Below, in pieces: positions 1 to 7,861 of a stretch of 36,004 bases of DNA. The position numbers were made by a program, and so were the translations under genes. The stretch is taken from contig JAHJCH010000085.1 of NCBI GenBank assembly GCA_018813065.1, forward strand, positions 1 through 36,004, given 5' to 3'. The notes under the pieces are model-generated. The model had not been told where the DNA came from. It did not search any database and saw nothing but the letters and a program-made list of their open reading frames with translations. The stretch comes from Myxococcota bacterium (GTDB taxonomy: Bacteria > Myxococcota_A > Bradymonadia > UBA7976 > UBA1532). The first letter of the stretch is position 1. The number at the start of each line of letters is the position of its first letter.

Positions 1-18
1 CGTGTGCTCTTCCGATCT
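1..18 (+). other. Illumina adapter remnant
   Basis: The first 18 bases, CGTGTGCTCTTCCGATCT, are identical to the 3' end of the Illumina TruSeq read-2 adapter. They are not genomic. Genomic sequence starts at 19. The apparent GTG start at position 2, and the first residues of the open frame there, come from the adapter. Confidence 0.97.
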
Positions 19-19
19 C

Positions 20-2740
20 GCCACCGCGGAGGCCGCCCGCGCCGCCTCGGACGCCGCCGCCGCCAAGCTGGAGTCGATCAACGCCTCCGCCGAGCGCTTT
101 AAGGAGGCCGCCAACGCGCGCCTCGCCGCCGCTGAGCGGCGTGAGCGTGAGGCCGCCGAGCGCGCTGAGCGCGCCCATCAAGAGGCCAAGGCCGCCCATA
201 AGCAGGTCAAGGCCACCGAGCGCCAGCTCTCCAAGCTCAACGAGCGGGCCACCGAGGCCGAGCAGAAGGCCGCCGCCGCCGAGGCCCGCTTCCAGGCCCT
301 CGCCGCCAAGCGCGCCCGCCTCGGCGATGAGGTCAACCACGCCGAGTCTCGCATCAAGGCGCTGGAGACGGCCAAGCTTGAGCTGGAGAACGCGCTCTTA
401 GAGGCGCATCAAGAGAAGGATGAGGCCCTAGCGCGCTCCATCGAGGCGTCCTCCGTGGCGCGCGCGGCGGAGATCAAGGCGGAGCGGGCCAAGATCGCGC
501 AGCTTGAGGCCGAGAAGGCCGGCGCCCATATGGACGAGAAGCTGGGTCGCTTGGAGGAGGCGCTGGCCAAGGCCAAGGCCGCCGATCAGAGCGATGAGAT
601 CAAGCAGCTGCAGCGCCGCTTGGGCACGATGGAGCAGAAGAGCCGGGCGCTTCAAGAGAAGATCGCCCTCAAGGAAGAGGCCACGGAGCGGGCCAAGGCC
701 GAGGCCAAGAAGACCCGCGAAGAGGCCCGTGAGATGCTGGCCCAGGCGCAGCGCCAAGCGCGTCAGCGCGCCGAGGCCGCCCCGGTCGCCAAGGCCGCCC
801 CCGCCAAGGCTGATCCTGAGGCCGCTGAGGCCAAGCGCGTCGCCCGCCGCGAGGCCAAGGCCAAGGTCAAGGCCGAGCGTGAAGCGCGCCGCGCCCGCAA
901 GCTCGCCGCCCGCGAAGAAAAACGCGCGCGCGAGGCCAAGCGTGAGGCCAAGCGTGAGGCCAAGCGCGTGGAGGCGCCCCGCGCGGTGGCCGCCGTCCAG
1001 GGGCCGGGCGAGATCAAGGACGTGCGCTTTAAGGCCGACGCCCAGTCGAGCCAGATCATCCTCAAGCTCTCCGGCGAGCCTCAGGCGATCGTCAAGCAAG
1101 AGGACGCGCTGACCTACACGTTGGATCTCAAGGGCGCCGCCATTGATCCCAGCATGGAGCGCAGCCTCGACACCTCGGACTTCCGCAGCGTCGTGCGCCT
1201 CGTCAGCAGCTTCAAGGCCGAGGGCGCCACCCGCGTCGTCGTCAGCCTCGCCCGGCCAGCTGAGCATGAGCTTAAGCGCGAAGGTGACGCGCTGATCTGG
1301 CGCTTTAACGCCGAGGCCGCGCCCCAGCAGGCCGAGGGCTGGCAGCCCATCAGCGCCGCCCCCGCGCGCGTCGCCGTCTACACGGGCCCCGCCCAGACGG
1401 TCCGCGCCGAGGACGATAAGCGTCAAAACAAGGCGCGTCGCCCCCGCTACACGGGCCGCAAGGTCAACATCGACGTCAAGGACGGCGACATCCACAACAT
1501 CCTGCGCTTCCTCGCCAAGGAGGGGAACGTCAACATCGTCACCAGCGATGAGGTCTCTGGCACGGTGACGCTGCACCTCAAGCTGGTCCCCTGGGATCAA
1601 GCGCTGGAGATCGTGCTGCGCACCAAGGCCCTCGACATGGTCCGCGAGGGCAACATCATCCGCGTCGCCCCGGCCAAGGTCATCGCCGAGGAGCGCAACA
1701 TGGAGCTCAAGAAGCTTGAGGTCAAAGAGAAGCTCAAGCCCCTTGAGATCCGCCTGGTGACCATCAACCACGCCGTCGCGGGTGATCTCTTAGAGCGCAT
1801 CAAGAGCGTGATGAGCGCCCGTGGTAAGGCGGAGTTCGACGCGCGCACCAACACGATCATCCTCAAGGACGTCAGCGATCACCTCGACGCCTCCGAGGAC
1901 ATGATCCGCCGCCTCGACACCCAAACCCCGCAGGTCTTGATCGAGGCGCGCATCGTCGAGGTCAACAGCGTCGATGAGCAAGAGTTCGGCATCCAGTGGG
2001 GCGGTGATATGCGCTTCGGCGCCACCACCGGCAACCCCACGGGCCTGCGCTTCCCCAGCACCGTCGGCATCCAGGGTGGCGCCACGGACGAGCAGACGCC
2101 CACCGAGGGCAACGTGGACCAGCCCAACTACGCCGTCAACCTCCCCGCCGCTGCGGGTTTGGGCTCTGGTGGCGCGCTGGGCCTCACGTTTGGCAGCATC
2201 GACAGCACCTTCAACCTCAACATCCGCCTCTCAGCGATGGAGAGCCAAGGTACGGTCAAGATCGTCAGCAGCCCCAAGATCACCACGCTGGACAACAAAA
2301 AAGCCAGCATCAGCCAGGGCGTCAGCATCCCGATCAGCCAGGTCTCCGCGCAGGGCGTCCAGACGCAGTTCTATGACGCCACGCTGGCATTGGATGTACA
2401 GCCGCATGTGACACAGGACGGCAACATCTACCTCTCAATCACCGCCAAGAACGACACGCCGGACTTCCAGAACGTCGGCGCGCGCGGTGATCCCACGATC
2501 TTGAAGAAGCAAGCGCAGACGGAGCTGCTGCTCAAGGACGGCGACACCACCGTCATCGGCGGCATCTACACGCGCAACTCAGGCTTCTCACGCGCTCAGG
2601 TGCCCTTCTTCGCGCGGATCCCGATCCTGGGCGCGCTGTTTCGCACCACAGGCCAGAGTGATCGTCGCACAGAGATGCTCATCTTCGTGACCCCGCGCAT
2701 CGTCAACCGCTCTGCGGCGACGGTCCGCACGGCCCGCTGA
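20..2740 (+). CDS. pilQ: type IV pilus secretin PilQ, 5'-truncated
   Basis: Outer-membrane secretin through which a type IV pilus passes. The frame is open from the contig edge; the true start and signal peptide are missing. In numbering from position 2, residues about 7-330 are a charged Ala/Glu/Lys/Arg-rich coiled coil. An AMIN domain (about 335-435, peptidoglycan binding in this family) follows, then an STN/N0 domain (about 486-558, with IVTSDEVSGTVTL), a secretin N1 domain (about 580-655) and the secretin barrel (about 656-905). The barrel ends with the typical KDGDTTVIGGIY and VPFFARIPILGALF motifs and TEMLIFVTPRIV. The order AMIN-STN-N1-secretin is that of PilQ, and aroK-aroB follow directly, as in many proteobacteria. 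The long coiled coil before AMIN is unusual. HofQ-type DNA-uptake secretins are the alternative, but they are much shorter. Confidence 0.93.
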   Translation, partial: ATAEAARAASDAAAAKLESINASAERFKEAANARLAAAERREREAAERAERAHQEAKAAHKQVKATERQLSKLNERATEAEQKAAAAEARFQALAAKRARLGDEVNHAESRIKALETAKLELENALLEAHQEKDEALARSIEASSVARAAEIKAERAKIAQLEAEKAGAHMDEKLGRLEEALAKAKAADQSDEIKQLQRRLGTMEQKSRALQEKIALKEEATERAKAEAKKTREEAREMLAQAQRQARQRAEAAPVAKAAPAKADPEAAEAKRVARREAKAKVKAEREARRARKLAAREEKRAREAKREAKREAKRVEAPRAVAAVQGPGEIKDVRFKADAQSSQIILKLSGEPQAIVKQEDALTYTLDLKGAAIDPSMERSLDTSDFRSVVRLVSSFKAEGATRVVVSLARPAEHELKREGDALIWRFNAEAAPQQAEGWQPISAAPARVAVYTGPAQTVRAEDDKRQNKARRPRYTGRKVNIDVKDGDIHNILRFLAKEGNVNIVTSDEVSGTVTLHLKLVPWDQALEIVLRTKALDMVREGNIIRVAPAKVIAEERNMELKKLEVKEKLKPLEIRLVTINHAVAGDLLERIKSVMSARGKAEFDARTNTIILKDVSDHLDASEDMIRRLDTQTPQVLIEARIVEVNSVDEQEFGIQWGGDMRFGATTGNPTGLRFPSTVGIQGGATDEQTPTEGNVDQPNYAVNLPAAAGLGSGGALGLTFGSIDSTFNLNIRLSAMESQGTVKIVSSPKITTLDNKKASISQGVSIPISQVSAQGVQTQFYDATLALDVQPHVTQDGNIYLSITAKNDTPDFQNVGARGDPTILKKQAQTELLLKDGDTTVIGGIYTRNSGFSRAQVPFFARIPILGALFRTTGQSDRRTEMLIFVTPRIVNRSAATVRTAR

Positions 2741-2741
2741 T

Positions 2742-3269
2742 CTGATCCCCACACCGCCCCCAGCTTGGCGCGCGAGGCACATCTACCTCTCAGGGTTTAT
2801 GGCGACCGGCAAGACCACCATCGGCCAGCGCCTCGCGGCGCGCCTCAACCGCCCCTTCTTTGACCTCGACGCGCTCATCTGCGCGCGCGCGGGGCGAGGG
2901 ATCACGGCGATCTTCGCCGCTGAGGGTGAGGAGGGCTTCCGGCGCTGGGAGCGAGCGGCCTTTGAGGGGCTTGAGCCCGCTTGCCCTGCCGTCATCGCGC
3001 TCGGCGGCGGCGCCGTGACCCAGGCGTCGATCCGCGCCGCGCTGCCGCAGGGGGTCTGGATCAGCCTGCGAGCGCGGCTGGAGACGCTGCGGGCGCGGCT
3101 GAGTGAGGCAGGGGGGGATCGCCCGCTGAGTCGGGCGGAGGAGAGCCTAGAGGCGCTCTACGCGCGGCGGGCGCCCTTTGAGGAGGGCGCCGCGCTGACC
3201 CTCCACGTCGATAAAGGCAGCCCTTCAGCGCTGACGGCGCAGATCATCGAGGCCCTGTGCGCGCTTTGA
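2742..3269 (+). CDS. aroK: shikimate kinase AroK (start codon unresolved)
   Basis: Phosphorylates shikimate with ATP in chorismate synthesis; cytoplasmic. Walker A reads GFMATGKTT, followed by FFDLD (shikimate-binding Asp), EEGFRRWE, and the GGGAV loop typical of AroK. The first ATG is at 2799, inside Walker A, so a protein starting there would lose the first P-loop glycine and the preceding beta strand. The frame stays open upstream and encodes RHIYLSGF, the expected strand, but holds no ATG, GTG or TTG before the in-frame stop at 2688. The nearest plausible start is CTG at 2742, one base after the pilQ stop. It gives 175 residues, close to the 173 of E. coli AroK. Coupling to pilQ termination would fit. 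The ATG-bounded form is 2799-3269. Confidence 0.92.
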   Translation: MIPTPPPAWRARHIYLSGFMATGKTTIGQRLAARLNRPFFDLDALICARAGRGITAIFAAEGEEGFRRWERAAFEGLEPACPAVIALGGGAVTQASIRAALPQGVWISLRARLETLRARLSEAGGDRPLSRAEESLEALYARRAPFEEGAALTLHVDKGSPSALTAQIIEALCAL

Positions 3270-4324
3270 CCGTGCCGCTGGCGCGGCCCTACCCGATCTA
3301 TTTCCGCCAAGGCGCGGGGGAAGAGCTGCGGGCGCGGCTCATCGAGGCGACCTCAACGGGCGCGCTCTTGATCATCACCGACGCGCGCGTCGGCGCGCTC
3401 TATGGCGAGGCGCTCCAGGCCGACCTGCGCGCGGCGGGGCTGCGCGTGCCCCTGCTCAGCTTCCCCGAGGGGGAGGCGCATAAGACGCTGGCGACGGTGG
3501 CGGGGCTCTATGAGCGCGCCATCGAGGCGAGCGTTGATCGGGCCACGCCCATCGTCGCCTTGGGCGGCGGCGTGGTCGGCGATCTGGCTGGGTTTGTGGC
3601 GGCGACGCTGCACCGAGGCCACCCTTTGATTCAGATCCCCACCACGCTGCTGGCGCAGCTAGACAGCAGCGTGGGGGGCAAGACGGGCTTTAACCTGCCC
3701 GCAGGCAAGAACCTGGTGGGGGCCTTCCATCAGCCCGAGTGGGTCTTCACCGATCTCGCCTACCTCGCCACCCTCCCGCTTGAAGAGCGGCGCGCCGCGC
3801 TGAGCGAGCTGCTCAAGTGCCTCCTCCTCGACCGCCCTGATCTCATCGAGGTCTTCGCGCGATCGGTGGAGGGGCTCTTGGCCGGTGATCCAGCGGTGAC
3901 GGCGCCGTTGCTCTACGCGGCGGTGGAGACGAAGGCCAAGATCGTGGCGCTTGATGAGCGTGATCTGGGCCAACGGATGGTCCTCAACCTCGGTCACACG
4001 CTGGCGCATGGCGTCGAGCTGTGCGCGGGGATGCGCCACGGTGAAGCCGTGGCCATAGGGCTCTCCTTCGCGCTCCACCTCAGCGTCGAGCGGCTGGGGT
4101 TTCCTCGCGATCAACACAGAGAAATCCTTTCAATCTTAGAGAGATGCGGACTCCCTGTGGATTGGCGCGCCTGGAGCGGCGATGACGTCCTTGGAAAAAT
4201 CGCCAAAGATAAGAAAATTCGGGCAGAATACATCTCTTTCATTGCCCTTGAACGTCCGGGCGCGCCACGCGTGGCGAAGCTGACCCTGGAAGAGCTAGGG
4301 GCGATGGTTGGAAATGGAGGCTGA
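3257..4324 (+). CDS. aroB: 3-dehydroquinate synthase AroB
   Basis: Second step of the shikimate pathway: converts DAHP to 3-dehydroquinate using NAD+ and a divalent metal. The GTG start at 3257 overlaps the end of aroK by 13 bases, as in coupled operons. At 355 residues it has normal family length. Visible motifs are the nucleotide-binding GGGVVGDLAGFVAA, the segment QIPTTLLAQLDSSVGGKTG, and metal-site motifs LNLGHTLAHGVE and RHGEAVAIG. The last 200 bases are less GC-rich than the rest. With aroK upstream and aroQ four genes downstream, the operon covers three shikimate steps. Confidence 0.96.
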   Translation: MRALTVPLARPYPIYFRQGAGEELRARLIEATSTGALLIITDARVGALYGEALQADLRAAGLRVPLLSFPEGEAHKTLATVAGLYERAIEASVDRATPIVALGGGVVGDLAGFVAATLHRGHPLIQIPTTLLAQLDSSVGGKTGFNLPAGKNLVGAFHQPEWVFTDLAYLATLPLEERRAALSELLKCLLLDRPDLIEVFARSVEGLLAGDPAVTAPLLYAAVETKAKIVALDERDLGQRMVLNLGHTLAHGVELCAGMRHGEAVAIGLSFALHLSVERLGFPRDQHREILSILERCGLPVDWRAWSGDDVLGKIAKDKKIRAEYISFIALERPGAPRVAKLTLEELGAMVGNGG

Positions 4325-4325
4325 A

Positions 4326-5102
4326 ATGGCCAAATTCTTCCTTCGCCTGGCCCTGCTCGGTTTGGTGATGAGCAGCGCCGCCTGCGAAGACAGAGAAGTC
4401 TCTCTGATGATCTTGCAGATGCAGCCTATCGTGGGCTGTGAACCTACATCGGATGAGACATTTTTTCAATCACAAGGCGTCATTGACATCGCGTTCATCG
4501 ATAGTTACAGCGTTTACCCGCTGCTTGAAAACAAGATGATCGATATCAACGCCGCCAATAACTATGGTGAGCAAGACGCGCGCGCCAACACCAACAGCGT
4601 GCTGTTACGCCAAGCGATCATCGAATACGAGTTCATCGATCCCATCAGCGGTGACTTTGAGACCGTATTGCCCGTAGAGATGAGCGGCTTCGTGCCCATC
4701 GGTGACAGCAAGAAGGTCGTTGGCCTTGAGCTGATGCCCTTAAGCCAGATCGAGCGGCTGCGGGCGGCCCCCGAGCTGGGGACCACTGATGGCCGCGTGC
4801 AGATCATGACCCGGGTGCGGCTCAAGGGTGAGACCCTTGACGGCAAGAGCATCGAGAGCAATGAGTTTAAGTTCCCCGTCATCATCTGCCTGGGCTGCCG
4901 CCTTCGTTGCAGTCAACAAGAGATGGATCTCCTCGCCAGCGAGGGATTGGGCAACGTAGACACAACCATTGAGTGCCCAGCTTACGCCGGCCAGGACGAT
5001 AACTTCATCGACTGCATCAGCTGCCCTCAGCTGCTCAACGAGAGCATCCAAGCCAAGATCTGCCCTGTCCCTAGCCAAAACATTCAGCCACCCGCTGAAT
5101 AA
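4326..5102 (+). CDS. predicted lipoprotein with cysteine clusters, unknown function
   Basis: The ATG at 4326 is chosen because GGAGG lies at 4316-4320, five bases upstream, and it sits one base after the aroB stop; a TTG at 4308 and an ATG at 4314 are in frame but lack such a site. The product has a short basic N-end, a hydrophobic stretch (FFLRLALLGLVMSS) and a lipobox-like SAAC, suggesting lipidation at Cys and an envelope location. The mature part is a beta-rich, mostly acidic domain. Its last third has paired cysteines (ICLGCRLRC, IDCISCPQ) likely to form disulfides or a metal site. I do not recognise a family. Its position in a pilQ-led operon hints at an envelope or pilus role, but this is inference. 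Confidence 0.8.
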   Translation: MAKFFLRLALLGLVMSSAACEDREVSLMILQMQPIVGCEPTSDETFFQSQGVIDIAFIDSYSVYPLLENKMIDINAANNYGEQDARANTNSVLLRQAIIEYEFIDPISGDFETVLPVEMSGFVPIGDSKKVVGLELMPLSQIERLRAAPELGTTDGRVQIMTRVRLKGETLDGKSIESNEFKFPVIICLGCRLRCSQQEMDLLASEGLGNVDTTIECPAYAGQDDNFIDCISCPQLLNESIQAKICPVPSQNIQPPAE

Positions 5103-5143
5103 CGCGCGCGCCAGCCTCACACCCAAGCCAGCCAAGGCCTGAT

Positions 5144-5488
5144 ATGTTTAAAGAGACCCTCAATCAGCTCATCGACACGGTGCGTGGCGCCGAGGCCGCC
5201 TTTATCCTCAACGCGGAGGGGACGCAGCTCGCCTCCACGGAGGTGGGGCTCTCGGATGAGGCGAGTAAAGAGTACGCCACCATCTTCAACCAGCTCATCA
5301 GCATCAAGGATGACGCGGGGCTGGGCGAGGCTGAAGACTTCTTATTGGAGAGCCTCGACAACCTCGTCATCGTCCACCCGCTCAGCGATCGCTACTGCTT
5401 AGCCTTGCGCCTGAGCCCCGAGGGCTGTGTCCACCGCGCGCGGTTCCACATCCGCGCCGCCCGCCCCTCATTGACCCAGGCGCTGTGA
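5144..5488 (+). CDS. roadblock/LC7-domain protein
   Basis: A 114-residue protein that spans one roadblock/LC7 fold: an N-terminal helix, then AEAAFILNAEGTQLAS (strand-turn-strand), a long middle helix, and a strand pair with LLESLDNLVIVHPLSDRYCLALRLS. Proteins of this family, such as MglB, regulate small Ras-like GTPases that set cell polarity and pilus or gliding motility in myxobacteria. No GTPase gene lies in the window, so the partner is unknown. The next gene, aroQ, starts at a GTG that overlaps the TGA stop (GTGA), so the two are translationally coupled. The family call rests on pattern and length and is moderately sure. Confidence 0.75.
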   Translation: MFKETLNQLIDTVRGAEAAFILNAEGTQLASTEVGLSDEASKEYATIFNQLISIKDDAGLGEAEDFLLESLDNLVIVHPLSDRYCLALRLSPEGCVHRARFHIRAARPSLTQAL

Positions 5489-5943
5489 CGCGCGTCCTCC
5501 TCCTCAACGGCCCCAACCTCAACCGCTTGGGCCTGCGCGAGCCGGCCCTCTATGGCGTGGTGCGCTTGGCGGACATCGAGGCGCGCTTGACGACCCTCGC
5601 CGCCGCGCTCGACATTGAGCTGCGTTGCGCCCAATCCAACCATGAAGGGGCGCTCATCGACGCCATCCACGCCGCCGCTGAGGACTGCCAGGGGATCATC
5701 CTCAACGCGGGGGGCTACACGCACACCAGCGTCGCGTTGAGAGACGCCATCCTCTCCGTCGGGCTGCCTTTGATAGAGGTTCACCTCACGAACCTTGCAA
5801 AGCGCGAGGAATTTCGGCAAAAGAGCTACCTCTCCGGCGTGGCCCTCGGCGTCATCTCTGGCTTTGGCGCCTACAGCTATGAGCTGGCCTTAAGGGCGCT
5901 GGACGACCACCTCAAGAGGAGCGCGTGTGTATCAAACGAATGA
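5485..5943 (+). CDS. aroQ: type II 3-dehydroquinate dehydratase
   Basis: Dehydrates 3-dehydroquinate to 3-dehydroshikimate, between the AroB and AroK steps. The 152 residues match the small dodecameric type II enzymes. Characteristic motifs are LLLNGPNLNRLGLREPALYG (catalytic Tyr near the end), SNHEGALIDAIH, ILNAGGYTHTSVALRDAI, EVHLTN (catalytic His) and YLSGVALGVISGFG. The start is GTG at 5485, overlapping the previous stop by four bases. It overlaps efp by 17 bases at its end. Confidence 0.96.
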   Translation: MTRVLLLNGPNLNRLGLREPALYGVVRLADIEARLTTLAAALDIELRCAQSNHEGALIDAIHAAAEDCQGIILNAGGYTHTSVALRDAILSVGLPLIEVHLTNLAKREEFRQKSYLSGVALGVISGFGAYSYELALRALDDHLKRSACVSNE

Positions 5944-6487
5944 GTTTCGTAAGGGCCTGAAGATCATCTATGACGACGGCCTTTGGGAGATCGTCGACTG
6001 CCAGCATGTCAAGCCGGGCAAGGGCGTGGCCTTTGTCAAGACTCGGATGAAGAACCTCATCAGCGGCCAGACGATCCACACCAACTTCCGCTCTGGGGAT
6101 AAGGTGGGGCGCCCGGATGTCAGCGAGGTGACCATGCAGGCGCTGTATCAAGACGGCGACGGCTGGTGCTTTATGGACAACAAGACCTACGAGCAGCTCA
6201 CCGTCGCCGCCGCCGAGCTGGGTGATCGCGCCCAGTTCCTCAAGGAGAACATTGAGGTGGGCGTGGTGCTCTATAACGGCCGCCCCATCGGCATTGAGCT
6301 GCCCAACTTCGTCGAGCTGAAGATCACGGAGTGTGAGCCGGGCGTCCGCGGCGACACCGCGCAAGGGGCCACCAAGCCCGCCACGCTGGAGAGCGGCGCG
6401 GTGGTCAACGTGCCCCTCTTCGTCGAAGAGGGCGAGGTCATCCGCGTTGACACCCGCAACGGCGAGTACAGCTCCCGCGTCAAGTAA
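5927..6487 (+). CDS. efp: translation elongation factor P
   Basis: EF-P relieves ribosome stalling at polyproline stretches. The GTG start at 5927 is supported by AAGAGGAG at 5914-5921, five bases upstream. The 186-residue product has the KOW-like N-terminal domain and two OB-fold domains. The modification loop reads H27-V-K-P-G-K32-G, placing Lys32 at the tip where EpmA adds beta-lysine in E. coli; no modification gene is in the window. The C-terminus carries the conserved GDTAQGATKPATLESG and VPLFVEEGEVIRVDTRNGEY. It is the last gene of the operon; the following gene converges from the other strand. Confidence 0.97.
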   Translation: MYQTNEFRKGLKIIYDDGLWEIVDCQHVKPGKGVAFVKTRMKNLISGQTIHTNFRSGDKVGRPDVSEVTMQALYQDGDGWCFMDNKTYEQLTVAAAELGDRAQFLKENIEVGVVLYNGRPIGIELPNFVELKITECEPGVRGDTAQGATKPATLESGAVVNVPLFVEEGEVIRVDTRNGEYSSRVK

Positions 6488-6553
6488 GGGCGCATCCCTC
6501 CCTCCAGGTTCGCCATCCCCCCACGCCGATCGCATCCTGCGACGCACGCCGTT

Positions 6554-7309
6554 CTAGGCGTTTAATCGCTCCTCAATCGCTTTATCGACCAAAAATTTAG
6601 TTTTTGCTTTATTTTCATCACCCGCGTCAAAATCAAACTTAATCGCGATTTTACAGGGCTTATTGATATTTAAAATTTGGCTATTATTATGGGTTTCAAT
6701 CCTGACGATTGACCCCAATAATTCATTTATCTTAAAAATTTGACCATTTGAAAATTGAACGGTCAATCCCATGCTTATTTTTTCAAATAAAGACAGTGAA
6801 CTAACATATATCGCCTCGAATAACAACCCTGATTCGCTTATATCGATCACCTTACCAAAGTAATTCTCGCCATTTACGCTAAATTTCAAGTGATGATTTG
6901 GCAAAGCAATACGGATATCTTTTCTTTTTGAAGAGATAAACCATGAGTCCCTAATAACATCCTCTAATTTTTTAGTTGTAAATGGTTTTGCAATATAATA
7001 ACTAACTCCTGCCTGAATTGCGCTCACAACAGAGGTTTTACAAATACGAGATGTCATCATGATAAAAGGTGTATTTCTATAGCTTTTACTACGGCGTACA
7101 TAAACAAGGAGTTCTTGACCTGTGAGCCTCGGCATTTCCCAATCTGAAATAATGATGTCGATTTTTTTATTGGCTAATATGCTTAAGGCGAGAGCGCCAT
7201 CATGCGCTGTATATACACTTTGAGAGCCAAAGCGATCTATAATCGTGTTACGAACCATATGCCGAACGACTTGACTATCCTCGGCGACGAGATAGGCCAG
7301 ATTCTTCAT
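6554..7309 (-). CDS. response regulator with receiver and PilZ domains
   Basis: A 251-residue two-domain signalling protein. Residues 1-120 form a receiver domain: acidic pocket E10/D11, phospho-acceptor D56 in IIISDWEMP, T86 and K108 (AKPF). Residues about 125-245 form a PilZ domain with both parts of the cyclic-di-GMP motif: RxxxR (R129-KDI-R133) and DxSxxG (D156-I-S-E-S-G161). It therefore probably links phosphorylation by an unseen histidine kinase to cyclic-di-GMP sensing, often a control on pili or flagella. The gene is markedly AT-rich: 6601-6660 has 22 G/C of 60, against 35 of 60 at 6121-6180 in efp. A palindrome covers its weak ribosome-binding region. Recent transfer is possible. 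Confidence 0.92.
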   Translation of the reverse strand: MKNLAYLVAEDSQVVRHMVRNTIIDRFGSQSVYTAHDGALALSILANKKIDIIISDWEMPRLTGQELLVYVRRSKSYRNTPFIMMTSRICKTSVVSAIQAGVSYYIAKPFTTKKLEDVIRDSWFISSKRKDIRIALPNHHLKFSVNGENYFGKVIDISESGLLFEAIYVSSLSLFEKISMGLTVQFSNGQIFKINELLGSIVRIETHNNSQILNINKPCKIAIKFDFDAGDENKAKTKFLVDKAIEERLNA

Positions 7310-7313
7310 GTGA

Positions 7314-7328
7314 ATGAACCTTGTTCAT
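7314..7328. promoter_or_regulatory. 15-bp palindrome just upstream of the REC-PilZ start
   Basis: ATGAAC-CTT-GTTCAT is a perfect inverted repeat with 6-base arms. It begins four bases upstream of the minus-strand ATG and overlaps the AAGG that would serve as ribosome-binding site. It could be an operator or an RNA hairpin that hides the site. Confidence 0.4.
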
Positions 7329-7353
7329 CAAAAGGGAACGATTGCTTGTCTTT

Positions 7354-7383
7354 AAAGAGCCCGCGTCAACGCGGATTCTTTTT
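7354..7383. terminator. candidate bidirectional hairpin terminator
   Basis: Stem CCGCG/CGCGG with loop TCAA, extended after a two-base interruption by AAAGA/TCTTT, then a T-run on the plus strand. The shape fits an intrinsic terminator, but it lies upstream of the REC-PilZ gene, where no plus-strand gene ends nearby, so its target is unclear. Confidence 0.35.
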
Positions 7384-7800
7384 CGGTTTAAAAGCACAGC
7401 GGCCCAAAAACCCCCTTTCCTCCCTCCAAGCAATCGATCCCCTCGAAATCGATCAGACAAATCCAGTCTAAAGCGGACCGATGATTTCAAAATTGTCTCA
7501 ATAGATAAACGAGTCATTCTCGTAAATATGATAGAAATCATCCATATCTACGAGTTCAAATCGCTCACAACGTCTCAACAATGGAGATAAGCTAGGGGCT
7601 GCTCATCGACGAATCAAATAAAACTTGTGCAAGGCCTAGACGTTGGTCCTTTTTTCGAGACTAACTCATCGTAATTGTTGTCTTTTTAAAAAAATGATGA
7701 TGCGAAAATTTCGCCGATGAGGTGAGCATCGACCATACGCTGCGAGGCGCAGATGTGACGTCGAAGGGTCTGAAACTCACCTAAAAGGAAGGTAAAGGAT

Positions 7801-7817
7801 AAGATCGGTGTGATCTT
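7801..7817 (-). terminator. weak terminator candidate after the Deg protease
   Basis: AAGATC-GGTGT-GATCTT forms a 6-bp stem with a 5-base loop. Read on the minus strand it lies about 45 bases past the protease stop and is followed by ATCCTTT. The T-tract is poor. Confidence 0.3.
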
Positions 7818-7861
7818 CAATGGGAGGCTGCGAGGCAGCAAACCTCGTGGGTTTGGGCAGG

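Larger units (their letters stand above)
7310..7861. other. 552-bp AT-rich intergenic region
   Basis: No convincing gene. It must contain the promoter of the leftward REC-PilZ gene and the 3' end of the leftward protease transcript. It holds the palindrome at 7314-7328, the hairpin at 7354-7383, two copies of AATCGATC (7432-7439, 7447-7454), a small hairpin GCTGC-GAG-GCAGC at 7827-7839 and a weak terminator-like hairpin at 7801-7817. Short frames of 88-89 codons here cross these sites and show no recognisable protein features. Confidence 0.6.

Noticed and set aside
428-1771. 447-codon open frame on the minus strand
   Set aside because: It lies wholly antisense to pilQ; long antisense frames are expected in GC-rich coding DNA, and the product is a Leu/Gly/Asp-rich string without motifs.
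7275-7590. Two overlapping ~88-codon frames on opposite strands
   Set aside because: They cross the hairpin at 7354-7383 and the palindrome at 7314-7328, have no good ribosome-binding site and no recognisable features.
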